DNA from: Bacteroidota bacterium
Lineage (GTDB): Bacteria > Bacteroidota > Bacteroidia > Bacteroidales > SZUA-534
DNA: 16,457 nucleotides
Assembly (NCBI GenBank): GCA_020047835.1
Contig: JAIFNJ010000072.1
Location: forward strand, 1 to 16,457
Reading direction: 5' to 3'
Shown here: positions 6,359 through 14,848 of the stretch, piece by piece
How positions within the stretch are numbered: position 1 is the first letter of the stretch
Layout: every line of letters starts with the position of its first letter
Translations under genes and position numbers: made by a program
The notes under the pieces: model-generated
What the model was told of the DNA's origin: nothing
Database searches by the model: none
Seen by the model: only the letters and a program-made list of their open reading frames with translations

Positions 6359-8986
6359 ATGCGGCAATTAATTATTTTTCTTGGTACAATGCTTTGCACA
6401 ACTGCATTTGGGAAGAGCATTGAAAAAAAAGAATGTCAGACTCAAAAAATAAGTCAACCCATTCAAATTGATGGAATTTTGAATGAACCCGTTTGGACCA
6501 ATGCCCAATGGAACCAAGAGTTTGAGATGTATATTCCCTACGATAACAAAAAAGCATCACAACCCACACAATTTGCCATTCTATATGATCAGGATTTTGT
6601 ATATGTGGCCATAAAAGCATTGGATTCAGAGCCTGCCTTAATTTCGAAACGGTTAACCCGGCGCGATGATTTGGATGGCGATTACCTTGGGGTTCAATTC
6701 GACAGTTATAACGACAAACAAACATCGTATTGCTTCAATGTAAGTGCAGCGGGTACAAAAAGCGATGCATTTATTTCAAACGATGGCGATTCGCAGGACA
6801 ATTCATGGAACCCAATCTGGTGGGTGGAGACAACAGTTACAAATGAGGGCTGGGTAGCTGAAATGAAAATTCCTTTTTCGCAATTCCGTTTTGTAAACAG
6901 TTATGAGCAAACCTGGGGAATTCAAATAGAGCGTTATATTCAGCGGAGCGAAGAAACCTCGCTTTGGCAGGCCAAACAACGAAATGATCCGGGATGGGTG
7001 CATCACTTTGGTAAAATGAATGGGTTGGTGGATATCCAGCCAAAAAAAACATTTGATTTATATCCTTATGCAGTGGCAAACTATTCATCTTATCCTCAAG
7101 AAGAAGGAAATCCGTATGCCGATGGCAGCGATTGGAAAGGGAATATGGGATTGGATGGAAAAGTTGGACTGACCAATAATTTGACCCTCGATTTTACTAT
7201 CAATCCCGATTTTGGACAGGTTGAGGCTGACCCATCCTCAGTGAATCTTTCCGGTTTTGAACTATTTTTTGAAGAGAAAAGGCCGTTTTTTATTGAAGGG
7301 AATAACATCATCAACTTTCCTCTGATGTTTGGCGATGGTGATTTGGCTTGGGATAATCTGTTTTACAGCCGGCGTATTGGAAGAAACCCGCACAATTATC
7401 CGGAACTTGATTCTGCTGAATATGCCAAAGTGCCTGACGCGACTAAAATTTTAGGAGCGGCAAAAATTACCGGTCGATCCAAAAACGGGTTAAGTATAGG
7501 CATCATGGAAAGTGTAACGGCCAAAGAAAGTGCTGAAATTACTTATAATCAAGATCAAACCCGGGAAGAAACCGTGGAACCGGCCACCAATTATTCCGTG
7601 GTAAGCATTCAGAAAGACTTTGGGGGTGGCAATACATTGTTAAGTGGGATGGTGACCTCTACCAACCGGTTGATTGACGAGGAACAACTGGATTACCTTC
7701 ATACCAACGCCTATACTGCCGGGCTCGATTTTACCAAGTATTGGAAAGATAAAACCTATTTTTTTACGGCCAAAGGAGCTTTTAGTTATGTGCAAGGAAG
7801 CACGCAGGCTTTGATTAACACTCAGGAATCGCCGACCCATTTATTCCAGAGGCCCGATGCCAAACACGTGAAGATGGATAGCACCCGCACTTCGTTACCG
7901 GGTTATGGGGGCAATGTAAATTTTGGTAAAAGCGGCGGCGGCAGGCTCAGTTATATTGCGGCCATTTACTTTAAATCACCTGGATTGGAACTTAACGATG
8001 TGGGTTTTGTCAGACATTCCGATGATATAATATCCATTCTTTGGGCGGGTTACCGCATAAACGAACCTTTTTCAATCTTTAAACGGATGGGAATCAACAT
8101 AAACCATTGGTCGAGTTTCGATTTTGGTGGAACTTATCTGGGAATGGGAGGTAATACCAATTTGAATGTCACATTTAAAAATAACTACCGATCAAGTTTC
8201 GGGGTAAATGTAAACACGGATGAACTTTCCACTTCACAATTGCGCGGAGGTCCGGCTTATAGGATGCCAGGCAATACAAACCTTTGGGGATTTGTAGGAT
8301 CCGATTACCGAAAGAAATTAAGCATCGCCCTTTTTGGCAATTATTCCCAAGGATTTGAGAATTATTATCAAAGCAGTTCCTATGAATTGGAAATTACGTA
8401 TAAACCTTGGTACAACATCGAATTTGGGTTGGCGCCTTCCATCAGCCAAGATTTTAACGAGCAGCAATATGTTACGGAAAGCAGCTACAATGGAGATCCC
8501 AGATATATTTTGGCTTCAATTGATCAACGGGTAGTTAGCGCGTCGCTTCGTGTGAATGTGAACCTCACTCCCGACATTTCCATTCAATATTGGGGACAGC
8601 CATTTTTTGCCACAGGGGCATACAACGAATATAAAATGGTTACCGATTCAAAAAATGATTCTTACCATGATAGGTTTCACATTTATCCGGAGGAAACGAT
8701 TCATTTGAACAACGAAACTCAGGAATATGAAATTGATGAATCGGGCGATGGTTCTCCGGATTATGGGTTTAGCAAGCCCGATTTTAATACCAAAGTGTTT
8801 CTTTCCAATCTGGTAGCCCGATGGGAATATAGGCCGGGTTCCGTACTTTTCTTGGTTTGGTCGCAAAACAGGTATAACGAAACCAATGACCCTGACATGC
8901 AGTTTGCTACGAATGTTACCAATATGTTTAACTTTCAGCCACAAAACACGTTTTTAATTAAGCTTTCGTACCGCATTGGAATATAG
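6359..8986 (+). CDS. DUF5916 protein with CBM9-like N-terminal domain, outer-membrane associated
   Basis: An 875-residue exported protein. Residues 1-19 form a signal peptide (MRQLIIFLGTMLCTTAFGK). Residues about 30-215 match the carbohydrate-binding family 9-like fold: the opening IDGILNEPVWTNAQW, then FAILYDQDFVYVAIKALDSEP, a D-D-D/G segment, and WVAEMKIPFSQFRF. From about 230 on it is a DUF5916 domain, recognised by NPDFGQVEADPSSVNLSGFE starting at Asn282 and then FFEEKRPFFIEG. The remainder is rich in alternating, aromatic beta-strands and ends in FLIKLSYRIGI, which fits an outer-membrane beta-barrel. The family is common in Bacteroidota and its biochemical function is not established; the N-terminal domain suggests binding of glycans or another surface ligand, but no susC, susD or glycosidase gene is near. 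It is divergent from the SOD gene, and sensor kinases follow downstream. ATG 6359 places the signal peptide correctly. Confidence 0.88.
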   Translation: MRQLIIFLGTMLCTTAFGKSIEKKECQTQKISQPIQIDGILNEPVWTNAQWNQEFEMYIPYDNKKASQPTQFAILYDQDFVYVAIKALDSEPALISKRLTRRDDLDGDYLGVQFDSYNDKQTSYCFNVSAAGTKSDAFISNDGDSQDNSWNPIWWVETTVTNEGWVAEMKIPFSQFRFVNSYEQTWGIQIERYIQRSEETSLWQAKQRNDPGWVHHFGKMNGLVDIQPKKTFDLYPYAVANYSSYPQEEGNPYADGSDWKGNMGLDGKVGLTNNLTLDFTINPDFGQVEADPSSVNLSGFELFFEEKRPFFIEGNNIINFPLMFGDGDLAWDNLFYSRRIGRNPHNYPELDSAEYAKVPDATKILGAAKITGRSKNGLSIGIMESVTAKESAEITYNQDQTREETVEPATNYSVVSIQKDFGGGNTLLSGMVTSTNRLIDEEQLDYLHTNAYTAGLDFTKYWKDKTYFFTAKGAFSYVQGSTQALINTQESPTHLFQRPDAKHVKMDSTRTSLPGYGGNVNFGKSGGGRLSYIAAIYFKSPGLELNDVGFVRHSDDIISILWAGYRINEPFSIFKRMGININHWSSFDFGGTYLGMGGNTNLNVTFKNNYRSSFGVNVNTDELSTSQLRGGPAYRMPGNTNLWGFVGSDYRKKLSIALFGNYSQGFENYYQSSSYELEITYKPWYNIEFGLAPSISQDFNEQQYVTESSYNGDPRYILASIDQRVVSASLRVNVNLTPDISIQYWGQPFFATGAYNEYKMVTDSKNDSYHDRFHIYPEETIHLNNETQEYEIDESGDGSPDYGFSKPDFNTKVFLSNLVARWEYRPGSVLFLVWSQNRYNETNDPDMQFATNVTNMFNFQPQNTFLIKLSYRIGI

Positions 8987-9166
8987 GACTTACTTCATTT
9001 TTAGTTTACTAAATTAACCCTACTTTTTTAGAGTTAACCCCCAAAAAAGCAGTAATTATTGGCTTTTAGCATTATTTGACAGGAAACTTGTGTCGGAATC
9101 AGCTTTTTTATTAAATTTCCAAACGCTAAATAAATGCCAAGAATCATTAAACTTTTTCCGTTTTCA

Positions 9167-11164
9167 ATGAAAAATTTATTGCTAACCGTTTCAATTTGTC
9201 TAATACTAATACCAGGATTTTCGCAACCAAATGTATTGGATTCGTTGAATAAGTTATTAATTCAAGATAGCAGTGATTCGGTTAAAATTGATAAATTAAA
9301 TCAGTTTATATTTCAGTATGCCCCTGTTCATCCTGAATTGGTGTTGATTTATGCTGATACGGCCATCAATCTATCAGAAAAAATGGGCGATTCCAACCGG
9401 CTTTCCTTTTCATTTAATCGAAAGGGAGTGGTGCTTTATTATTTGGGTGATTACAACGGTTCACTGGAAAATTATTTTCTTGCCCTCAGCATTAAGGAAA
9501 AATCGGGTAAAAAGGACGAAATCTGGCGTGAATACAACAATGTTGGATTGGTTTTAAGAAACTTGAATCAAAACGCCGAAGCTCTTGCCTACTTTAATAT
9601 GGCCATGGCCATTATTGAAAAAACCGGCGATAAAAAAGCCGAGGCTGTTGTTTGGAATAATATTGGCATTAGTTACCGGGGATTAAAAAAACAAGAGGAA
9701 GCAAAGATAGCTTTAAACAAAGCGTATCAAATTAATGCGGTAATTGGGGCAAAGCAGTCAATGGCCCAAGATCTTAATAATTTAGGAAACCTATCAAAAG
9801 ACGAAAATGATTTAGCTGCCGCAATTAATTATTACAATCAGTCGCTTGAAATTAACCGGACGCTTTATAATAAGTATGAGGAAATACAAAATCTTACTAA
9901 TCTAGCCGAAGTTTATTTGAGTCTTAAGGAGTATGGCTCCGCGAAAGTCTATTTAGAAAATGCTGAAGCCCTGCTCCATCAAATGCGAGCCGACCAATTA
10001 AAACTTGATCATTTAAATGTTTTTTCATCCTATTACAGTCAGCTTAATCAATTTGAAAAAGCCCTAACGTATAAGGAAAATTATGTAAAAATGAGAGATA
10101 GTATTTTCTATGCGAGCAGGGTAAAACAATTTGACCAATTAAAAACACTGGCAAACACAGAAAAAGAAATTCAAAAACTAGAATTTCTAAAAAAGATAAA
10201 CTCAATACAAGAAGAAAAAATCAAAAATCAAAAAATTATCCAAATTGGAACCTGGTTGATGATATTACTTATCCTCTTTCTTTTTTTTAATGTGCGCCGC
10301 AATCTTAAAGTTAAAAAGAAACTCAACCTTTCATTAAGTGAGTATTCTGGCGAATTATCAAATGTAAATGAAGAGCTTCATGCAACTAATGAAGAATTAA
10401 GGAGTGAACAAAAAAAACTTCAGGAAACCATTCAAACCCTTAAAGACACTCAAAATCAACTCATTCATTCCGAAAAAATGGCTTCACTAGGCCTCCTTGC
10501 GGCCGGGGTAGCCCACGAAATAAATAACCCGTTGAATTTTATTCAAGGGGGAATATTTATGTTGGAAACGTATTTTAATGAAAACTTAAAAGAACACCTT
10601 GAAAAGGTAGCACCCATAATTAGCAGCATGTACGTTGGGGTAAACCGAACGGCAGCTATTGTGACCAGTTTAAACCATTATAGCCGGCAAGACGACCAAT
10701 TAGGACTGGAATGTAACATTCATACAATTATCGATAATTGTTTGGTAATGTTGCAAAGTGAAACAAAAAACCGGATTGAAATAGTAAAAGATTATACCCC
10801 GGTTACCCCCAATGTAACTGGTAATGAAGGAAAATTACATCAAGCATTTTTAAACATACTCACAAATGCCTGCCACGCCATTGAAAACAATGGTACCATT
10901 ACTATTACCACAAAAGATGAATTAGACCATTTATTAATTGAGATAGCCGATACCGGGTGTGGAATTAATAAAGGCGACATAACAAAAATAATGGATCCCT
11001 TTTTTACCACCAAAGATCCGGGAAAAGGAACAGGGTTGGGTTTATCAATAACCTATAATATTATTCAGGATCATCAGGGAACTATCGATTACGAGTCGCA
11101 AATAAATGAGGGGACCAAGGTAATAGTAAAACTACCCAAAAATAAAACCGCTCCATTGCAATAA
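9167..11164 (+). CDS. TPR-domain membrane sensor histidine kinase
   Basis: A 665-residue orphan sensor kinase. A signal sequence, MKNLLLTVSICLILIPGFS, is followed by about six tetratricopeptide repeats (residues roughly 45-320; hallmarks include NNVGLVLRNL, NNIGISYRGL, NNLGNLSKDE), so the repeat domain should face the periplasm. One membrane helix lies near 357-377 (IGTWLMILLILFLFF), then a coiled coil (about 385-435). The HisKA H-box has phospho-acceptor His450 in AGVAHEINNPLNF. The ATPase domain has Asn567 (N-box), Asp595 (DTGCGIN), the FFTTKDPGKGTGLGLS lid and Gly621. It resembles NtrB-like (HPK4) kinases. There is no receiver domain and no adjacent regulator. I start at 9167 because that ATG opens a textbook signal peptide; ATG 9134 in the same frame would add 11 residues. 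The kinase half is nearly a duplicate of that of the next gene. Confidence 0.92.
   Translation: MKNLLLTVSICLILIPGFSQPNVLDSLNKLLIQDSSDSVKIDKLNQFIFQYAPVHPELVLIYADTAINLSEKMGDSNRLSFSFNRKGVVLYYLGDYNGSLENYFLALSIKEKSGKKDEIWREYNNVGLVLRNLNQNAEALAYFNMAMAIIEKTGDKKAEAVVWNNIGISYRGLKKQEEAKIALNKAYQINAVIGAKQSMAQDLNNLGNLSKDENDLAAAINYYNQSLEINRTLYNKYEEIQNLTNLAEVYLSLKEYGSAKVYLENAEALLHQMRADQLKLDHLNVFSSYYSQLNQFEKALTYKENYVKMRDSIFYASRVKQFDQLKTLANTEKEIQKLEFLKKINSIQEEKIKNQKIIQIGTWLMILLILFLFFNVRRNLKVKKKLNLSLSEYSGELSNVNEELHATNEELRSEQKKLQETIQTLKDTQNQLIHSEKMASLGLLAAGVAHEINNPLNFIQGGIFMLETYFNENLKEHLEKVAPIISSMYVGVNRTAAIVTSLNHYSRQDDQLGLECNIHTIIDNCLVMLQSETKNRIEIVKDYTPVTPNVTGNEGKLHQAFLNILTNACHAIENNGTITITTKDELDHLLIEIADTGCGINKGDITKIMDPFFTTKDPGKGTGLGLSITYNIIQDHQGTIDYESQINEGTKVIVKLPKNKTAPLQ
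10983..11022 (+). repeat. 40-nt direct repeat, copy 1 (kinase F/G2 box)
   Basis: These 40 bases, encoding KIMDPFFTTKDPG of the ATPase lid, are identical to 14541-14580 in the next kinase gene. They are the longest exact block I noticed within a wider homologous region covering both kinase domains. Confidence 0.9.
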
Positions 11165-11281
11165 AAACACTACATTTAAGGGATTCAAGGTTCTTATACA
11201 ATAAATTGTAGCCATTCCATTGAACACACGCTATATAAAAATGTTCCTTTACAGAATATGCGATTTGATTGTTTGAAATTT

Positions 11282-11289
11282 TAACTTTG
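11282..11289 (+). promoter_or_regulatory. Candidate -7 box upstream of the propeller kinase
   Basis: TAACTTTG is a perfect match to the Bacteroidota TAnnTTTG -7 consensus, 35 bp before the ATG at 11324 and inside the 159-bp gap between the two kinase genes. The nearest TTTG upstream (11264-11267) is only 14 bp away, short of the usual 19-21, so the -33 part is doubtful. Confidence 0.45.
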
Positions 11290-11323
11290 TTATTTAAGCA
11301 TCGCTGATAAAATCAGGTTGTCC

Positions 11324-14300
11324 ATGAAATTTTTTACGATTATATTATTTTTCTTTTTTGTCTTAGCCATTGCTCATACAGTCGTTGGTCAAGAGGATGA
11401 AATCCGCTTTGAACACCTGAATAAAGCTTCTGGGCTGTCGCAAAGCACGGTATATTCCATTACTCAGGATAAATATGGTTTTATCTGGATAGGTACAGCT
11501 GATGGGTTAAATAGATACGATGGATATACCTTGAAAAATTATTTTCATGATTCAGAAAAACCAAACTCATTAAGCAACAGTAGGGTATATAATCTGTTTG
11601 TGGATAGTGATGGCGAATTATGGATAGCGACTTTAGGCGGTGGGCTAAATAAATACCGGGCTGAAACCGATGATTTTATTGCTTACCGGAACATAAAAGG
11701 AAATGAAAACAGTATCAGTCACGATGTGGTAATGTCGATATTTGAAGATAAGGAGGGCTATTTATGGGTTGGTACTGCTGAAGCGGGGTTAAATAAGTTT
11801 GATAAAACAACGCATGCCTTTACTAATTACTCTAAAAAACCGGGAGACCCACTAAGCATCGCATTTAACACCATTAACACCATAACGGCAGATGATGAAA
11901 ATAATATTTGGTTGGGACTTAATGAAAAAGGGGTTGATAAATTTGATTCTAAAACCGGCATATTCACACATTATCAAAACAATCCAAAAAATCCAAATTC
12001 ACTAAGTAGCGATAAGGTGAATCATGTATTTGCCGATAGCAAAGGAATTATTTGGGTTTCAACAGATTATGGTCTTAACCAAATTGACCCTAAAACTTCT
12101 CAAATTAGGCGCATATTTTCGTCTTCCACTGATATTCATTCTTTAAGAATGAATGATGTTCATTTCGTATTTGAAGATAAAGACCAGAACATTTGGATAG
12201 GAACCTATGGCGGCCTTTCATTACTGAAAAATGAAAACAGATCAACCTTAAAATTCACAAACTTTTTTAACAATCCAATTAATCCTACCAGTTTATCAAA
12301 CAATTTGGTACGATGTATATTTCAGGATCGATCGGGTATAATGTGGGTTGGAAATTTTTCAAACGGCGTGGATAAATTTGATCCGAACCCTCCAAAATTC
12401 TCGTTTTATCATAGCGAACCCAATAACGATAATCATTTAAGTAATAATTTAGTTCGGGCCATAAAAGAGGATACAAAAGGAAACATCTGGATTGGTACAT
12501 TTGGGGGAGGAGTAAACCGATTCGACCCAAAAACCCAATTGTTTCAAACTATTCGTAATGATGCCTCTGATATTAATACCTTATCGTTAGATTTTGTAAA
12601 TGCGGTGTGTGTTGATTCACTCGATAACCTGTGGATTGGAACCTACGGGGCAGGCCTTGATTATTATAACCCAAAAACACGCGCATTTAAACACTTTACC
12701 TACAATCCGGAGAATCCAAACAGCCTGAGCAATAATTATATTCGATCCATGATTATCGACAAAGCAGGAATGATTTGGATTGCTACATCCGGCGGAGGAC
12801 TTAATCAATTCAACCCTCACAATGAAGCATTTACCCGGTATATTCCTGATAAAAACAACCCGCATTCTATCAGTGATATTCGTGTTATGGGATTGTTTGA
12901 AGATCATGAGAATAATATATGGGTAGGTTCATCCAACACCGGAATGAACAAATTTAACCCCATAACCGGCCTTTTTGAGCACTTCAAAAACAATCCGGAT
13001 AATCCAAAATCGATTAGTAGCAATAGAATTTTTTGCATTTTTGAAACCACGGTAAACCAGACAATTTGGATTGGTACAGGAAATGGATTAAATAAATTCA
13101 ACCCTCAAGACACCTCCTTTACTAATTTTACTAAAAAGGACGGGTTTTTAAGTGCAGTTATTCTTGGAATACTTGAAGACAATGAAGGCTTCCTGTGGCT
13201 CAGTACCATGGATGGATTATACAAGTTTGATCCAAACATTGGAAAAATTCTTAAAGTATATGACCAAAAGGATGGGCTGCCGGCCAATGAATTTATTGAG
13301 GGATCCTATTTTAAGGATAAAGCAGGAAAACTATATTTTGGTGGAATTAACGGATTTACCATTTTTGAACCGAATAAGATTTCAGACAATCCTTTAAAGC
13401 CGTTGACCTATATTGTTGATTTTCAAATTTTCAATAAATCAGTTCAGATCGATAGTTCATCCATACTTAAAAAGAATATAATTTTAACAAAAGAGATACA
13501 TTTAAACCATTCCGACAATGTTTTTTCATTTGAATTTGCTGCATTAAATTTTAACAATTCCAATAAAAACCAATACCGCTATAAAATGGATAGGTTTGAT
13601 AAAGATTGGATTCCAACAGATGCGCAGAGACGATTTGTAACTTATACCAATCTGGATGCCGGCACTTATACTTTTATGGTAAAAGCATCAAACAACGATG
13701 GAATTTGGAATGAAAACAGTACGAATTTAAAAATAGTTATTCATCCTCCATTTTGGAAAACCTGGTGGTTTAATTTTCTAATTACGTTGTTTTTCCTTGG
13801 ATGTTTGCTTGGTTTTTACCGTTGGCGAATAACATCACTTAACCGCCAGCAAAAGCTGCTTAAATTAATTGTTGATGAAAAAACACAGGAAGTTGTTCAA
13901 CAAAAAGATGCATTGCAAACATTCAATGAAAAGTTAACCGCTACCAACGAAGAGCTTCATAACCAAAAAGCTGAATTAGAAGCAACGGTGAATACGTTAA
14001 AAGAGACTCAAAAACAATTAATCCAATCGGAGAAAATGGCTTCATTGGGGGTTTTGGCGGCAGGTGTTGCACACGAAATTAACAACCCACTGAATTTTAT
14101 ACAAGGAGGAATTTATCGGTTGGAATCGTATTTTAACGAGAAGCTGAAGGACCATTTGGAAGCAGTAGCACCCATACTTAATGGAATTACTGTTGGGGTA
14201 AATCGCACGGCAGCAATTGTGACCAGCCTAAACCATTACAGCCGGCAAAATGAATTGTTGCTGGAAGATTGTGACATTCATTCCGTTATCGATAATTGCC

Positions 14301-14704
14301 TGATAATGCTGCAGAGCGAGACTAAACATAGCATTGAAATTGTTAAAAATTATACGCAAGAGCCCTATAATTTTATTGGAAACGAAGGTAAGTTACATCA
14401 GGCGTTTTTAAATATTCTGGCTAATGCTTGCCATGCCATTGAAAAAAAAGGTAGCATCACAATTACTACCAGTATTGAGGAGGAAAAACTAGTAGTTTTA
14501 GTAACCGATACCGGAGGCGGTATAAATAAAGAAAACATTTCAAAAATAATGGATCCCTTTTTTACCACCAAAGATCCGGGCAAAGGAACCGGATTGGGTC
14601 TGGCCATTACCTATAACATTATTCAGGAACATCAGGGAACGATAGAATTTGAGTCCCAAATGGGAATTGGAACCAAGGTAACAATAAAATTGCCAGTTAC
14701 TTAA
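11324..14704 (+). CDS. Histidine kinase with fourteen-blade propeller sensor and Y_Y_Y domain
   Basis: A 1126-residue membrane kinase with the front half of a Bacteroidota hybrid two-component system. A signal peptide (MKFFTIILFFFFVLAIAHTVVG) precedes fourteen two-component-regulator propeller repeats (about 30-690), each with a W-[IVL]-[GS]-T type motif such as FIWIGTADGLNRYDG. Most carry an N-P-x-N-P-x-S-[LI]-S linker, consistent with two seven-bladed propellers in the periplasm. A Y_Y_Y immunoglobulin-like domain follows (about 730-808; YRYKMDRFDKDW, YTNLDAGTYTFMV), then a membrane helix (about 813-835), a coiled coil, HisKA with His917 (GVAHEINNPLNF), and HATPase with Asn1034, Asp1062 (DTGGGIN) and Gly1088. 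Hybrid sensors with this periplasmic half normally continue into receiver and AraC-type domains; this protein stops after the ATPase. ATG 11324 is preferred over TTG 11318, which would add two residues. No polysaccharide-utilisation genes are visible nearby. Confidence 0.94.
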   Translation: MKFFTIILFFFFVLAIAHTVVGQEDEIRFEHLNKASGLSQSTVYSITQDKYGFIWIGTADGLNRYDGYTLKNYFHDSEKPNSLSNSRVYNLFVDSDGELWIATLGGGLNKYRAETDDFIAYRNIKGNENSISHDVVMSIFEDKEGYLWVGTAEAGLNKFDKTTHAFTNYSKKPGDPLSIAFNTINTITADDENNIWLGLNEKGVDKFDSKTGIFTHYQNNPKNPNSLSSDKVNHVFADSKGIIWVSTDYGLNQIDPKTSQIRRIFSSSTDIHSLRMNDVHFVFEDKDQNIWIGTYGGLSLLKNENRSTLKFTNFFNNPINPTSLSNNLVRCIFQDRSGIMWVGNFSNGVDKFDPNPPKFSFYHSEPNNDNHLSNNLVRAIKEDTKGNIWIGTFGGGVNRFDPKTQLFQTIRNDASDINTLSLDFVNAVCVDSLDNLWIGTYGAGLDYYNPKTRAFKHFTYNPENPNSLSNNYIRSMIIDKAGMIWIATSGGGLNQFNPHNEAFTRYIPDKNNPHSISDIRVMGLFEDHENNIWVGSSNTGMNKFNPITGLFEHFKNNPDNPKSISSNRIFCIFETTVNQTIWIGTGNGLNKFNPQDTSFTNFTKKDGFLSAVILGILEDNEGFLWLSTMDGLYKFDPNIGKILKVYDQKDGLPANEFIEGSYFKDKAGKLYFGGINGFTIFEPNKISDNPLKPLTYIVDFQIFNKSVQIDSSSILKKNIILTKEIHLNHSDNVFSFEFAALNFNNSNKNQYRYKMDRFDKDWIPTDAQRRFVTYTNLDAGTYTFMVKASNNDGIWNENSTNLKIVIHPPFWKTWWFNFLITLFFLGCLLGFYRWRITSLNRQQKLLKLIVDEKTQEVVQQKDALQTFNEKLTATNEELHNQKAELEATVNTLKETQKQLIQSEKMASLGVLAAGVAHEINNPLNFIQGGIYRLESYFNEKLKDHLEAVAPILNGITVGVNRTAAIVTSLNHYSRQNELLLEDCDIHSVIDNCLIMLQSETKHSIEIVKNYTQEPYNFIGNEGKLHQAFLNILANACHAIEKKGSITITTSIEEEKLVVLVTDTGGGINKENISKIMDPFFTTKDPGKGTGLGLAITYNIIQEHQGTIEFESQMGIGTKVTIKLPVT
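14541..14580 (+). repeat. 40-nt direct repeat, copy 2 (kinase F/G2 box)
   Basis: Identical in all 40 bases to 10983-11022. The mismatch immediately before it (T14540 against A10982) and scattered synonymous changes after it show that it is a conserved core inside two related coding regions rather than a separate inserted element. Confidence 0.9.
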
Positions 14705-14817
14705 AACAGATACTTTTTGAGTTTTACACACGGATGCTAACTTTATTAAAATTTATTAGTTTTACTGGTATTATGTATTTTATCAAATTATAAACAAAGT
14801 ACCTAAGTATCTGTTTT
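14703..14817. repeat. 13-bp inverted repeat bracketing the gap after the propeller kinase
   Basis: The arms AAAACAGATACTT (14703-14715) and AAGTATCTGTTTT (14805-14817) are perfect reverse complements 89 bp apart. The left arm begins in the kinase stop codon. TTAA lies at 14701-14704 and again at 14817-14820. The interior is AT-rich and non-coding. It could be a long-range RNA fold, a regulator site pair, or the remains of a small mobile element; the sequence does not decide between these. Confidence 0.55.
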
Positions 14818-14848
14818 TAAAAGCTTAGCTAAGTGAATGTTTTTTACC

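Noticed and set aside
9023..9049. CTTTTTT and AAAAAAG inverted repeat after the DUF5916 gene, considered as a terminator
   Set aside because: The stem is seven nearly pure A-T pairs with a 13-nt loop and no GC core, so it would be too weak; the region is simply AT-rich.
11197..11210. Palindrome TACAAT-AA-ATTGTA after the TPR kinase, considered as operator or terminator
   Set aside because: A 6-bp AT-only stem is expected by chance in this composition, and there is no following T-run or second copy in the window.
14703..14704. Idea that an inserted element truncated the propeller kinase and removed its receiver and HTH domains
   Set aside because: The paralogous TPR kinase ends at the same point after the ATPase domain, so the short C-terminus is the natural end of this kinase type.
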